Position numbers and translations under genes: made by a program. A stretch of DNA of 64,000 nt from Parvimonas sp. oral taxon 393 str. F0440 (GTDB lineage Bacteria > Bacillota > Clostridia > Tissierellales > Peptoniphilaceae): contig AFUS01000004.1 in NCBI GenBank assembly GCA_000223315.2, positions 496,001 to 560,000 on the forward strand, in the 5' to 3' direction. The number at the start of each line of letters is the position of its first letter. Positions within the stretch are counted from its first letter, which is position 1. The notes under the pieces are model-generated. The model saw nothing but the letters and a program-made list of their open reading frames with translations, did not search any database and was not told the origin of the DNA. Below, one piece after another: positions 10,160 to 19,946 of the stretch.

Positions 10160-10800
10160 TGATAAAAAATTTTTTAAAAAGTTTCTTTTTTAATGAAGAT
10201 TATTGTTTTTTCTGTAAAGATAATATTGTAAAAGATTTTTATTTGTGTGAGGATTGTATATCCAAAATAAGAAAATATGACAAGGAAATTTTTAATGATT
10301 ATGGAGAAGAATATTTTAAAAAAGATATTTTATTCTATTATTCTGGAATACTAAAGATAAAAATTAAGGAATTTAAGTTTGAAAATGGAGTGTATTTAAA
10401 AAATCCTTTTGGAAAGTTGATATATGAAAATTTGGATAAATCTTTGATTGAAAAGATGGATTACATAGCTTATGTCCCTTCAAGTAAAAAGAAGATGAAA
10501 CTCAGAGGATATAATCATTCAAAACTTCTTGCAGAGGAAATTTCAAAGTATTCTAATATACCATTATTTGATAATCTTCGTAAGATAAAAAATACAAAAT
10601 CACAACATTTTTTATCCCTTGAAGAAAGAAGTGTAAATTTACAAAATTCCTTTTTAGTTGATTGTGATTTAAGTGGGAAAAATATTTTGCTATTAGATGA
10701 TATACACACAAGTGGAGCTACGATTGATGAGTGTTATAAAGAATTGAAAAAAGCTAATTGTAATTTTGTTTGGGCTGTCTGCCTATGTGGAGTGTTTTAA
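10159..10800 (+). CDS. comF: ComF family phosphoribosyltransferase-like protein
   Basis: 213-residue ComF/GntX-type protein. It has an N-terminal zinc-ribbon with CFFC (residues 16-19) and CEDC, followed by a phosphoribosyltransferase fold. RGYNHSKLLAEEISK and the PRPP-binding loop LLLDDIHTSGAT (about residues 175-186) are both conserved. In competent Firmicutes ComF assists uptake or processing of single-stranded DNA; in others the role is unclear. Its start overlaps the recD2 stop by one base, giving a DNA-metabolism operon recD2-comF. A terminator follows. Confidence 0.88.
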   Translation: MIKNFLKSFFFNEDYCFFCKDNIVKDFYLCEDCISKIRKYDKEIFNDYGEEYFKKDILFYYSGILKIKIKEFKFENGVYLKNPFGKLIYENLDKSLIEKMDYIAYVPSSKKKMKLRGYNHSKLLAEEISKYSNIPLFDNLRKIKNTKSQHFLSLEERSVNLQNSFLVDCDLSGKNILLLDDIHTSGATIDECYKELKKANCNFVWAVCLCGVF

Positions 10801-10811
10801 TATTAAAATTA

Positions 10812-10837
10812 AGCGAGTTTAATTGACTCGTTTTTTG
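10812..10837 (+). terminator. intrinsic terminator after comF
   Basis: CGAGT (10814-10818), loop, ACTCG (10826-10830), then six T. The stem is short but well placed. Confidence 0.6.
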
Positions 10838-10907
10838 TTATTAAAATTTAGAGAATATATTAATATAATTAAATATTAAAAAAGTTGAAAAAAAGTCATA
10901 TTTCTAA

Positions 10908-10936
10908 TTGTAAACGCTTATTCAAAATGATATAAT
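10908..10936 (+). promoter_or_regulatory. promoter of the phn operon
   Basis: TTGTAA (10908-10913), 17-bp spacer, TATAAT (10931-10936), about 50 bp before phnD. Confidence 0.6.
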
Positions 10937-10985
10937 ATAAGGGCAAATCATACAATTTATGTTTCACTAATATATAGGGGGAATT

Positions 10986-12038
10986 ATGAAAATATTTAAA
11001 AGAATTTTAATTTCATCTTTGGCACTTGTTTTAAGTGCAGGACTTCTTGTGGGCTGTGGCTCTAAAAAAGAAGGAAAAAAATCTGCTGATGGAAAAACTA
11101 CTATTGAAAAACTTTCAATCGGTTTTGTACCTTCAAGAGAACCATCAGAAATAGTTACTGCAACTGAACCTTTAAAAAATTTATTAAAGGAACAATTAGC
11201 AAAAGAAGGTTTTGATGTAAAAAATGTTGAAATAACAGTTGGAACAAGTTTTGAAGCAGTTGGGGAAGGTCTTAATGCCGGAACTTTAGATGTTGGATTT
11301 ATTCCGGCAGGAACTTATGTTTTATATAGAGACGGAGCAGAAGTTCTTTTAACTGCTACTAGAAAAGGGCTTTCTATAAATGACGATTCTGCTAAAGTTT
11401 GGAATGACAAAAAACCGACAAAGAAAACAGAAGATCAAGCTACTTCTTATAGAGCATTAATGATTGCCGGACCATCTGAAAAAGGACAAGCAATAGCTAA
11501 AAAAGTAAATGCCGGAGAAAAATTAACATGGGATGATGTTAAAGATTTAAAATGGAGTGTTATGAATCCAACTTCTCCTGCAGGATATATTTATCCAACT
11601 CTTTGGTTAAATGAAACTTTTGGAAAAACTATTAAAGATTTAGGAAATAATGCAATTTTAAGTGATTCTTACGGCTCTGCATTTGCAAGACTTGCTTCAG
11701 GACAAGTTGATGTACTTTGTACATATGCTGATGCAAGACTTGATCAAGAAAAGAAATGGACTGAAAATTACGGAAGAAAAGCATCTATTTGGGAAGAAAC
11801 AAATCTTATTGGTGTAACAACTCCAATTTACAATGACACTGTAAGTGTTTCTAAGAAGTCTAAAAATGTAACACCTGAATTTAAGAAAGCTTTAGAAAAA
11901 GCATTGATTGAAATTGCTAAAACTGAAGAAGGTAAGAAAGTTATATCAGTTTATAGTCATGAAGGTTATAAACCGGCAAAAGATGCTGATTATGATAATG
12001 AAGCAAAAGCTCAAGAAATTGTAAAAAAATTAAAATAA
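10986..12038 (+). CDS. phnD: phosphate/phosphite/phosphonate ABC transporter substrate-binding lipoprotein
   Basis: 350-residue extracellular solute-binding lipoprotein of the PhnD family. The signal peptide ends in the lipobox LLVGC with the lipidated Cys at residue 24, followed by a Lys/Gly linker. The fold begins LSIGFVPSREPSEIV, and contains VEITVGTSFEAVGEGLNAG and LDVGFIPAGTYVLY, the typical two-lobed PhnD pattern for binding phosphonate or related oxyanions. The first gene of phnD-phnC-phnE-phnE, it is followed by a strong hairpin that should make it more abundant than the membrane parts. The true ligand (phosphonate, phosphite or phosphate) cannot be told from the sequence. No C-P lyase genes are nearby. 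Confidence 0.9.
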   Translation: MKIFKRILISSLALVLSAGLLVGCGSKKEGKKSADGKTTIEKLSIGFVPSREPSEIVTATEPLKNLLKEQLAKEGFDVKNVEITVGTSFEAVGEGLNAGTLDVGFIPAGTYVLYRDGAEVLLTATRKGLSINDDSAKVWNDKKPTKKTEDQATSYRALMIAGPSEKGQAIAKKVNAGEKLTWDDVKDLKWSVMNPTSPAGYIYPTLWLNETFGKTIKDLGNNAILSDSYGSAFARLASGQVDVLCTYADARLDQEKKWTENYGRKASIWEETNLIGVTTPIYNDTVSVSKKSKNVTPEFKKALEKALIEIAKTEEGKKVISVYSHEGYKPAKDADYDNEAKAQEIVKKLK

Positions 12039-12069
12039 TGTTGAATTAATTAAATTGTGTGAGAATTAG

Positions 12070-12093
12070 GGAGAGAGAAATCTCTCCTTTTTT
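12070..12093 (+). terminator. intercistronic terminator between phnD and phnC
   Basis: GGAGAGA (12070-12076), GAAA loop, TCTCTCC (12081-12087) and six T: a perfect seven-pair stem with a tetraloop. Read-through would be needed for phnC-phnE-phnE, so it sets a high ratio of binding protein to permease. Confidence 0.85.
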
Positions 12094-12115
12094 AACAAAA
12101 TATATGGAGAAAAGA

Positions 12116-12871
12116 ATGATAGAATTTAAAAAAGTTAGTAAAGTTTATCCTAATGGAACAAAGGGGTTAATTGATGTGGATTTACAAATTGAACAGGGAG
12201 AATTTGTAGCTATTATAGGACTTTCGGGTTCCGGAAAATCTACATTAATAAGATGTGTCAATAAGATGCATGAAATTACTTCAGGAGAATTAATTGTAAA
12301 TGATGTCGATGTAAAAAAATTAAGTGGATCAGATATTAGAAAATTTAGAAGAAAAATTGGTATGATTTTTCAATCTTTTAACTTAGTTACTAGAACTACA
12401 GTTATAAAAAATGTTTTAACTGCATTTGTTCCGGATTTAACAGGTTTTAGAAAATTTTTTGGAATATTTCCAAAGGAATGTAAGATAAAATCTTTAGAAG
12501 CTCTCGATAAAGTAGATATGTTGGAAAAGGCTTATGTAAGAGTTGATCAACTTTCAGGTGGACAACAACAAAGGGTTGCATTGGCAAGAGCTTTAGGTCA
12601 AAATCCACAAATAATTTTAGCAGATGAACCTGTTGCCGCTCTTGACCCTGTAACTTCAAATCAAGTTATGGAAGATTTTAGAAAAATCAATAAAGAAAAT
12701 AAAATTACTATTTTAATAAATATTCACGATGTTGATTTAGCTTTAAAATATTGTGATAGAGTTATCGGTATAAACAAAGGTAGAATTGTTTATGATGGAA
12801 AATCAAGTGATATTACAAAGGAAATTTTAGATAAAATTTACCAAAAAGATTTATTTGTAACTGGAGAATAA
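12116..12871 (+). CDS. phnC: phosphonate-type ABC transporter ATP-binding protein
   Basis: 251-residue ATPase that powers the PhnD/PhnE importer at the cytosolic face. I place the start at ATG 12116 (MIEFKKVSKVYPNGTKGL), with GGAGA just upstream. The longer frame from 12059 would be translated through the terminator hairpin and adds a non-conserved tail. Walker A GLSGSGKST is at residues 35-43, the Q-loop in MIFQSFNLV, the signature LSGGQQQR near residue 146, and Walker B IILADEP near 165. The stop is one base from the phnE start. Confidence 0.93.
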   Translation: MIEFKKVSKVYPNGTKGLIDVDLQIEQGEFVAIIGLSGSGKSTLIRCVNKMHEITSGELIVNDVDVKKLSGSDIRKFRRKIGMIFQSFNLVTRTTVIKNVLTAFVPDLTGFRKFFGIFPKECKIKSLEALDKVDMLEKAYVRVDQLSGGQQQRVALARALGQNPQIILADEPVAALDPVTSNQVMEDFRKINKENKITILINIHDVDLALKYCDRVIGINKGRIVYDGKSSDITKEILDKIYQKDLFVTGE

Positions 12872-12872
12872 T

Positions 12873-13694
12873 ATGAAAAATATATTTGATACTGTATTTC
12901 CAAAAGAAAAGATAACTTTAGACAATGGAAAAGTGGTTTTTAGACCACGTTCAAAAACTCCTTTAATTACAATCATTGTAATTTTATTGATGTATATTTC
13001 AATAAAGGTTACAGGATTTAATTTTGAAGTTTTTAATAATTTTGGAAACTTTTTTAATATTTTAAAAGGTATGATTCCGCCTGATTTTAGTTATTCAAAA
13101 GATGTTTTAACTCCACTTTTTGACACTATAAAAATGTCATTAATGGGTTCGTTTTTAGGAGCACTAGTTTCATTACCGGTTGCTATATTAGCTTCCAGCA
13201 ATATAACTAAAAATAAATTTGTAAATGGATTTTTTAAATTGTTTTTAAGTATTTTAAGAACTCTACCATCTCTTGTTTGTGCTTTAATAGCTACTTATAT
13301 ATGGGGTCTTGGTACTTTTGCAGGAACTGTTGCAATCTTTATTTTTTCATTATCTTATGTTGGAAAATTATTGTATGAGTCAATTGAAACTGTTGATATG
13401 GGTGCTTTTGAATGTATGGAATCTATGGGATTTACTAAATTCTATGCTTTTAGATATGCTATATTACCGGTTGTTTTACCTTCATATATTTCAACAGCAC
13501 TATTCAACTTTGAAGGTAATGTTAGATATGCAGCAATTTTAGGTTATGTTGGTGCAGGTGGTATTGGTATGATTTTGAATGAAAAACTCGGTTGGAGAGA
13601 ATATTCAAAAGTTGGTACTATAGTATTTTTATTACTTTTAACTGTTTTTGTAATAGAAATTATAAGTGAACATTTTAGAGGAAGGTTGGAGTAA
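12873..13694 (+). CDS. phnE: phosphonate-type ABC transporter permease (first)
   Basis: 273-residue integral membrane subunit of the importer. It has an N-terminal membrane segment (TPLITIIVILLMYISIKV) and about five further helices. The cytoplasmic EAA loop reads ESMGFTKFYAFRYAILP, which contacts PhnC, and GYVGAGGIGMIL follows as in PhnE proteins. It starts one base after the phnC stop and its own stop overlaps the next start (TAATG). It pairs with the second PhnE as a heterodimer, by analogy with other two-permease phn systems. Confidence 0.9.
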   Translation: MKNIFDTVFPKEKITLDNGKVVFRPRSKTPLITIIVILLMYISIKVTGFNFEVFNNFGNFFNILKGMIPPDFSYSKDVLTPLFDTIKMSLMGSFLGALVSLPVAILASSNITKNKFVNGFFKLFLSILRTLPSLVCALIATYIWGLGTFAGTVAIFIFSLSYVGKLLYESIETVDMGAFECMESMGFTKFYAFRYAILPVVLPSYISTALFNFEGNVRYAAILGYVGAGGIGMILNEKLGWREYSKVGTIVFLLLLTVFVIEIISEHFRGRLE

Positions 13695-14515
13695 TGGAAA
13701 TGATGAATTCAAAAGTAGAAGAAAAATTAAAAAAAGAGCCAAAATCTTATACTTATATCATAGCTGTTATTGTTATAGTTTTAGGACTTTTAGTTTGGTC
13801 AGCAATGTCTATTAAAAAAGGTGATGATGTAAAAGACTCAATGACAATTGCTAAAAATATTATAAATGGTATATTACATCCTGATTTGGAATTCCTTTTT
13901 AGATTCGATAGTAAAGGTGTAATTTATTTGCTTTTTGAAACAATGTGTATTGCATTTTTAGGTACAATAATTGGAGCAATTATTTCTATTCCTTTTGCAT
14001 TTATTTCTGCTAAGAAAATTGTTTCAAAATATGTGGCTGTAATTGGAAGATTTTTTACAATGTGTGTTAGAACTGTTCCGGCTTTTATTTATGGACTTAT
14101 GTTTATAGGTGTTACAGGCCCTGGAGCGTTGGCTGGTGTATTTACAATGTCAGTTGTTTCAATAGGAATGGTTACTAAATTATATATAGATGTTATAGAA
14201 GATTTAGATTTTGGTATTATCGAATCTCTTTCAGCGATTGGATGTACTAAAATTGAACAAATAAGATATGGAATTTTACCACAAATTTATTCAAAGTTAA
14301 TTTCTATCGTTATTTATAGATTTGATATGAATTTAAGAGATGCATCTGTTCTTGGACTTGTAGGAGCAGGTGGAATCGGAGCACCACTTATTTTTGCAAT
14401 GAACAATTATCGTTGGAATGAAGTTGGTTCAATTTTAGTTGGAATAATTATTTTAGTTTTAATTATAGAGGTATTTTCAAACAATGTAAGAAGAAAATTA
14501 GCGAGGGGATATTAA
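13694..14515 (+). CDS. phnE: phosphonate-type ABC transporter permease (second)
   Basis: 273-residue permease, a diverged paralogue of the preceding gene. The N-terminal helix is near residues 20-40, and the EAA loop ESLSAIGCTKIEQIRYGILP and LGLVGAGGIGAPL are conserved. The sequence between the helices differs clearly from the first PhnE, so this is an old duplication. It may start at ATG 13694 or at the second ATG (13700). The stop codon overlaps the next gene (TAATG), tying the 5'-nucleotidase to the transporter. Confidence 0.9.
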   Translation: MEMMNSKVEEKLKKEPKSYTYIIAVIVIVLGLLVWSAMSIKKGDDVKDSMTIAKNIINGILHPDLEFLFRFDSKGVIYLLFETMCIAFLGTIIGAIISIPFAFISAKKIVSKYVAVIGRFFTMCVRTVPAFIYGLMFIGVTGPGALAGVFTMSVVSIGMVTKLYIDVIEDLDFGIIESLSAIGCTKIEQIRYGILPQIYSKLISIVIYRFDMNLRDASVLGLVGAGGIGAPLIFAMNNYRWNEVGSILVGIIILVLIIEVFSNNVRRKLARGY

Positions 14516-16016
14516 TGGCTTTTAAAATTTTATCTACCACTGATGTTCATGGTAATTTACTAGCATATAATTTTGTAAACTCTGATATAGCAAATAAAGG
14601 ACTTTCAAGATTTTCAACTTTTTTAAAAGATGAAAGAAAAAAGGGAAAGTAATTTATGTTGATAATGGAGATATAAATCAGGGAACACCTTTGGTAACCT
14701 ATGCTAATGCAAATTTAAAAGAAAATATAGTTGCTAAAGCTCTTAATCATTTACATTGTGATTATATAAATATAGGAAATCACGATTTTAACTATGGTAG
14801 TGTTTTTTTATATAATTATGTTAAAGAAACTAATGCAAAATGTATTACTGGTAATGTAAAGTATAAAGATGAAAAACTTGGAAATACAGATATTATTTGC
14901 ATAGATAATAAAAAAGTTGCACTAATCGGAGTTGTAACTGATTATATTGACCATTGGGAAAATCCTAAAAATTTAGAAAATTTAGAAATCCTAAGCGTTT
15001 TTGAAACTGTTAAAAATTCAGTTGAAGCTGTTAGAGATAAGGTTGAATATGTGGTTGTTTTTTATCATGGCGGTTTTGAAAGAGATTTGGAAAGTGGAAA
15101 TCCTACTGAAAACTTGACAGGAGAAAATGTAGGGTATGAGATTTGTGATAAAATTTCCGGAATAGATGTTTTAGTTACAGGGCATCAACATAGAACTTTA
15201 ACAGGAAAGATAAAAGACACTCTTGTAATACAATGTGCCGATGGCTGTGCAACTTGTATGGAAATTTTATTTGATGAAGATATCTCAGTTAATCTTAAAG
15301 ATATTTCAGAATATGAAATTGATTTTGAAATGGAAGAAAAATTTAAAGAAGTTTTAAATGAAACGGAAAAATGGTTGGATATTGAAATTGGAAGTTGTAA
15401 TAAAGAAATGTATATTTCTGATACAAAGACTGCTCAATTGGCAAAACATTCAATTACAAGTTTTATAAACAAAATTCAAAAAGAAACAATGGGAGCGGAT
15501 ATTTCTTCTTGTTGTCTTTTTGAAGTTATGCCCGGTTTTGGTAAAAAGTTAAGATATAGAGATATAATTTTAAATTATCCATTTCCAAATACATTAGTTT
15601 TAAAAGAAATGAGTGGGCAAAATATTTTAGATTATTTAACACAGCTTTCAACTTATTGGATAGTTAAGGATAATAAAATTGATATTAATCCAAAGTTTTT
15701 ATATCCAAAAAGAGAGATGTATAATTATGATATGCTTGATGGAATAGAATACACAATGAACATTTCAAAAAGTGGTAAAAATTATATAACAGATGTAAAA
15801 GTTGATGGAGAAGAGTTGATTTTAGATAAAAAATATAAACTTGTATTAAATAATTATAGAGCGACAGGAGGAGGAAACTTTTCTTTTTTCCCAAAACTTA
15901 AAACTCTTAAAGAAGATACTAGAGATATTGCCGAAGTTTTAATTGATTATGTAAAAGAAAATAATTATATTGAAATTGAGGATAAGAATAATATAAAATT
16001 AAAAATCGTAGAGTAG
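14515..16016 (+). CDS. 5'-nucleotidase/metallophosphatase family protein, cytosolic (frameshifted)
   Basis: About 500 residues after repair. Metallophosphatase motifs appear in order: TTDVHGN (residues 7-13), DNGDINQGT, GNHDFNYG, and GHQHRTL near residue 220. The C-terminal 5'-nucleotidase domain follows, with NYRATGGGNFSFFP. The first 43 codons are separated from the rest by loss of one A in the run 14637-14642 (or 14646-14648); repair gives KGKVIYVDNGDINQG. There is no signal peptide or wall anchor, unlike many family members, so it should act inside the cell. The start overlaps the phnE stop. A link between imported phosphorus compounds and nucleotide dephosphorylation is inference from the operon only. 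Confidence 0.85.
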
Positions 16017-16020
16017 AATT

Positions 16021-16053
16021 AAAGACTATTGCAATTGATGTAATAGTCTTTTT
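16021..16053 (+). terminator. intrinsic terminator at end of the phn operon
   Basis: AAAGACTATT (16021-16030), loop, AATAGTCTTT (16042-16051) and T-tail. It sits between convergent genes and may also serve exoA. Confidence 0.85.
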
Positions 16054-16113
16054 ATGTTAAAAATAGGCATAAAAAAGATACATTTAAATAAAAATATATC
16101 TTTTAAAAGTAAG

Positions 16114-16866
16114 CTATTTTATTTCCAAATAAACAGGGCAGTGGTCGCTTCCTAAAATACTTTGATGAATTTGTGCATCAACAAGTCTATCGTCCATATC
16201 TTTTGAAGTTAAGAAATAGTCAATTCTCCAACCTGTATTTCTTTCTCTTGATTTTCCAAAATAACTCCACCAACTATATTCATTTTCTTTATCAGGGTAG
16301 AAATATCTAAAAGTGTCTGTAAAACCGCTATCTAAAAGAATGGACATCTTTTCTCTTTCTTCATCCGTAAATCCTGCATTTTTTCTATTTGTCTTCGGAT
16401 TTTTTAAGTCAATTTCTTTATGAGCAACATTTAAATCGCCACAAACTATTACTGATTTTGTTTTATTTAAATCAAGTAAGTAATTTCTAAAAGCATCTTC
16501 CCAAACCATTCTATAGTCAAGTCTTAAAAGTTCTTGTTTTGAGTTTGGTGTATAACAAGTTACTAAGAAGAAATCGTCATATTCTAAAGTTATAAGTCTT
16601 CCTTCATTGTCATGTTCTTCCATTCCCATTCCATATTTTACACTCAAAGGTTTAAATTTTGTAAAAATAGCAGTTCCGCTATATCCCTTTCTTTGTGCAT
16701 AATTATAAAAAGTTTCATAGCCTTCAAGTTCTAAATCAAGTTGACCTTCACTCATCTTAATTTCTTGTAAACAGAAAAAATCCGCATTAATTTCATTAAA
16801 ATAATCTAAAAATCCTTTTTTGATACAAGCTCTAAGTCCGTTTACATTCCAAGAAATAAATCTCAT
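16114..16866 (-). CDS. exoA: exodeoxyribonuclease III / AP endonuclease
   Basis: 250-residue ExoIII/APE1-family enzyme of base-excision repair that cuts 5' of abasic sites. Motifs in order are WNVNGLRA (N-terminal metal ligand Asn), LQEIK (metal Glu), CYTPNS, GDLNVAHKEIDL (catalytic Asp/Asn) and LGSDHCPVYLEIK (catalytic Asp-His). Length is normal. It is transcribed alone on the minus strand, convergent with the 5'-nucleotidase and divergent from the phosphoglucomutase. On the minus strand a TGGTATAAT extended -10 lies near 16907-16912. Confidence 0.95.
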   Translation of the reverse strand: MRFISWNVNGLRACIKKGFLDYFNEINADFFCLQEIKMSEGQLDLELEGYETFYNYAQRKGYSGTAIFTKFKPLSVKYGMGMEEHDNEGRLITLEYDDFFLVTCYTPNSKQELLRLDYRMVWEDAFRNYLLDLNKTKSVIVCGDLNVAHKEIDLKNPKTNRKNAGFTDEEREKMSILLDSGFTDTFRYFYPDKENEYSWWSYFGKSRERNTGWRIDYFLTSKDMDDRLVDAQIHQSILGSDHCPVYLEIK

Positions 16867-16964
16867 TTAATCACCTCATATTATTTTTTAATCATACTAA
16901 TTAATTATACCATAATTTTTAAGTTACAAACATCTATTTTAAATTTTGCTTTAGTTTGAAACTG

Positions 16965-16993
16965 TTGAAATAAAATACCTTTTGATGTAAAAT
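16965..16993 (+). promoter_or_regulatory. promoter of the phosphoglucomutase gene
   Basis: TTGAAA (16965-16970), 17-bp spacer, TAAAAT (16988-16993), about 32 bp before the start codon. Confidence 0.65.
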
Positions 16994-17024
16994 ATAGTAG
17001 AATATATATATTTAGGAGGACTTT

Positions 17025-18721
17025 ATGATAGATTATAAAAAAGTTTATGAAGAATGGTTAAATAATGAGTTTTTTGATGAAAATACAAGAAAAGATTTAC
17101 TTTCAATAAAAGATAATGAAGAAGAAATTAAAGATAGATTTTATAAAGTTTTAGAATTTGGTACAGCAGGGCTTCGTGGAAAACTAGGTGCCGGAACAAA
17201 TAGAATGAATAAATATATGGTTTCAAAGGCTGCACAAGCTCTTGCAAATACTATTATTGATCATGGACAAGAAGCTATTGAAAGAGGAGTTGCCTTAAGT
17301 TATGATGTAAGATATGGCTCTAAAGAATTTGCAGAACTTACTTGTTCAATAATGGCTGGAAATGGAATTAAATCATATATATATAAGGGAATTAGACCTA
17401 CTCCAATGTGTTCTTATGCGATTAGAAAATTAAATTGTATAGCGGGAGTAATGGTTACTGCTAGTCATAATCCACAAGCATATAATGGATATAAAGCGTA
17501 TTGGAAAGAGGGATCACAAATTCTTGATGATATAGCAAATCAAATTTCAGCTCATATGGATAAAATTGAAAAGTTTGAAGATGTTAAATTAATTCCTTTT
17601 GAAGATGCTATAAAGAGTGGAATTGCTAAATATATTGATGATTCAGTAGATGAAGATTACAAAAAAGAAGTTTTAAATTTAACTATAAATGATGAAAATA
17701 TAGATAAAGATATTAAAGTGGTTTACACTCCTTTGAATGGTGTTGGAAATTTACCTGTTAGAGAAGTTTTAAAAAGAAGAGGATTTGAAAATATTTTTGT
17801 TGTAAAAGAACAAGAATTGCCTGATCCTGAATTTACTACTGTTGGATATCCTAATCCTGAAGTTCCTAAAGCCTTTCTTTATTCTGAAAAATTAGGTAAA
17901 GAAGTTGGAGCTGATATTTTAATTGCAACAGATCCTGATTGTGATAGAGTTGCTCTTGAAGTAAAAGATAAAAATGGAGAATATGTATTTTTAAATGGTA
18001 ACAGAATAGGAGCTCTATTATCATATTACATTTTCTCACAAAGACATGCACTTAATAATTTACCTGAAAATCCTGTTTTAGTAAAATCTATTGTAACAGG
18101 AGATTTATCCAGAGCAATAGCTAAAAAATATGGAATAGAAACAGTTGAAACATTAACAGGTTTTAAAAATATTTGTGGTAAGACAAATGAATATGATGTA
18201 ACTAAAGAAAAAATTATGTTTTCGGATATGAAGAAAGTATTGGTTTTTGCTATGGTACATTTATAAGAGATAAAGATGCTGTCGGAGCTTCAATGATGGT
18301 TGTAGAAATGGCTGCATACTATAAAAAACAAGGAAAGAGTCTATTAGAAGTTTTAAATGATATCTATGAAGAATTTGGATATTATAATGAAAGACAAATT
18401 TCTCTTGAACTTGAAGGAATTGAAGGACAACAAAGAATTGGAAGAATGATGGAAGACTTTAGAGAAAATCCTATTGAAGAAATGGGAGATATTTCTTTAA
18501 AAGAAATCATTGATTTTAAAGATGGATATTTGGATTTTCCAAAACAAAATTGTCTAAAATATTACTTGAATGATGGCTCTTGGTATGCTTTAAGACCGTC
18601 AGGAACAGAACCTAAGATTAAATTATATATTTATACAATAGGAAAAACTGAACAAGAAAGTATTGATAAATTAGATTTAATTGAAAAAGTATGTAGAGAA
18701 AAAATGAATAATGTAAAATAA
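17025..18721 (+). CDS. pgcA: phosphoglucomutase/phosphomannomutase, PgcA type (frameshifted)
   Basis: Alpha-D-phosphohexomutase of about 565 residues, interconverting glucose 1- and 6-phosphate for glycolysis and envelope precursors. The phosphoserine loop VTASHNPQAYNG is near residues 144-155, the metal-binding DPDCDRVA near 303, and the C-terminal phosphate-binding RPSGTEPKIK near 525. The frame breaks at the four-T run 18219-18222; a fifth T gives FFGYEESIGFCYGTFIRDKD, the conserved sugar-binding loop, and joins the two halves exactly. A real break here would remove the sugar and phosphate domains, so a sequence error is the likely reason. AGGAGG precedes the ATG. Confidence 0.9.
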
Positions 18722-18723
18722 AG

Positions 18724-18753
18724 AAAAAGGTATGTTAATTCATACCTTTTTTT
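18724..18753 (+). terminator. intrinsic terminator after the phosphoglucomutase gene
   Basis: AAAAAGGTATG, loop TTAATT, CATACCTTTTTTT. Confidence 0.85.
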
Positions 18754-18755
18754 GC

Positions 18756-18824
18756 AATAAGAACCCCACCCTTCCACGATGCTTCGCATCGGGTGGGTTC
18801 CAGGGAACCTTGTTGTTTCACAAT
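18756..18824 (-). repeat. GC-rich palindromic repeat, copy 1
   Basis: 69 bp that match the reverse complement of 19806-19874 with only three differences. It contains nested inverted repeats: GAACCCCACCC facing GGGTGGGTTC, an inner CGATGC-TTC-GCATCG hairpin, and the near-palindrome GGTTCCAGGGAACC (18796-18809). It is much richer in G+C than its surroundings. It lies between the pgcA terminator and the tRNA-Leu terminator. Confidence 0.85.
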
Positions 18825-18850
18825 AAAAAAACTAACAAAAGTTAGTTTCA
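18825..18850 (-). terminator. intrinsic terminator after tRNA-Leu
   Basis: On the minus strand AAACTAAC, loop TTTT, GTTAGTTT, then a T-tract; directly 3' of the tRNA gene. Confidence 0.8.
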
Positions 18851-18853
18851 AAA

Positions 18854-18940
18854 TGGTGCCGGCAGTGGGACTCGAACCCACACACCCTTGCGGATAACAG
18901 ATTTTGAGTCTGTCTCGTCTGCCAGTTCCGACACGCCGGC
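18854..18940 (-). tRNA. tRNA-Leu (anticodon CAA)
   Basis: 87 nt on the minus strand. The acceptor arms GCCGGCG and CGCCGGC-like ends pair, and CCA is encoded at 18854-18856. The anticodon stem ACAGA/TCTGT holds the loop CTCAAAA, giving anticodon CAA for TTG codons. The long variable arm and the GGTTCGAGTCC T-arm are typical of a class II leucine tRNA. This gene reads the TTG leucine codon. It stands alone, convergent with pgcA, with its own terminator. Confidence 0.95.
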
Positions 18941-19050
18941 AAATTTAATTACTGAAATAGTATAACATAAAAATAAAAACATTTCAATATTTTTAATAAA
19001 AATTTTTGTGTAAAAATATTAAAAATATTTTATCAATATAATTAACAGAC

Positions 19051-19079
19051 TTTACTAATTTAAAAAAATTTTGTATAAT
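19051..19079 (+). promoter_or_regulatory. promoter of upp
   Basis: TTTACT (19051-19056), 17-bp spacer, TATAAT (19074-19079). Confidence 0.55.
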
Positions 19080-19096
19080 AGTAAAGATTAGGTTAA

Positions 19097-19765
<669 letters not shown>

Positions 19766-19781
19766 TTTATAGAATTTAAAT

Positions 19782-19805
19782 AGTTGGAGTTTTCTCCAAC
19801 TTTTT
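19782..19805 (+). terminator. intrinsic terminator after upp
   Basis: AGTTGGAG (19782-19789), TTTT loop, CTCCAACT (19794-19801), T-tail. The palindromic repeat starts immediately after. Confidence 0.85.
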
Positions 19806-19874
19806 ATTGTGAAATAACAAGGTTCCCGGGAACCCATCCGATGCGAAGCATCGTGGAAGGGTGGGGTTCTTATT
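19806..19874 (+). repeat. GC-rich palindromic repeat, copy 2
   Basis: 69 bp, inverted with respect to 18756-18824 with three differences. The perfect 14-bp palindrome GGTTCCCGGGAACC lies at 19821-19834. The inner hairpin GATGC-GAA-GCATC is unchanged. One difference in the outer stem (ACCC to ATCC) keeps pairing as G-U. Confidence 0.85.
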
Positions 19875-19946
19875 CTAGTTAAAACTTTTAATAGAATTTA
19901 TTAAAATGTGTATTGGAATAATAGAAATATTTTGGGGTGTTATATA

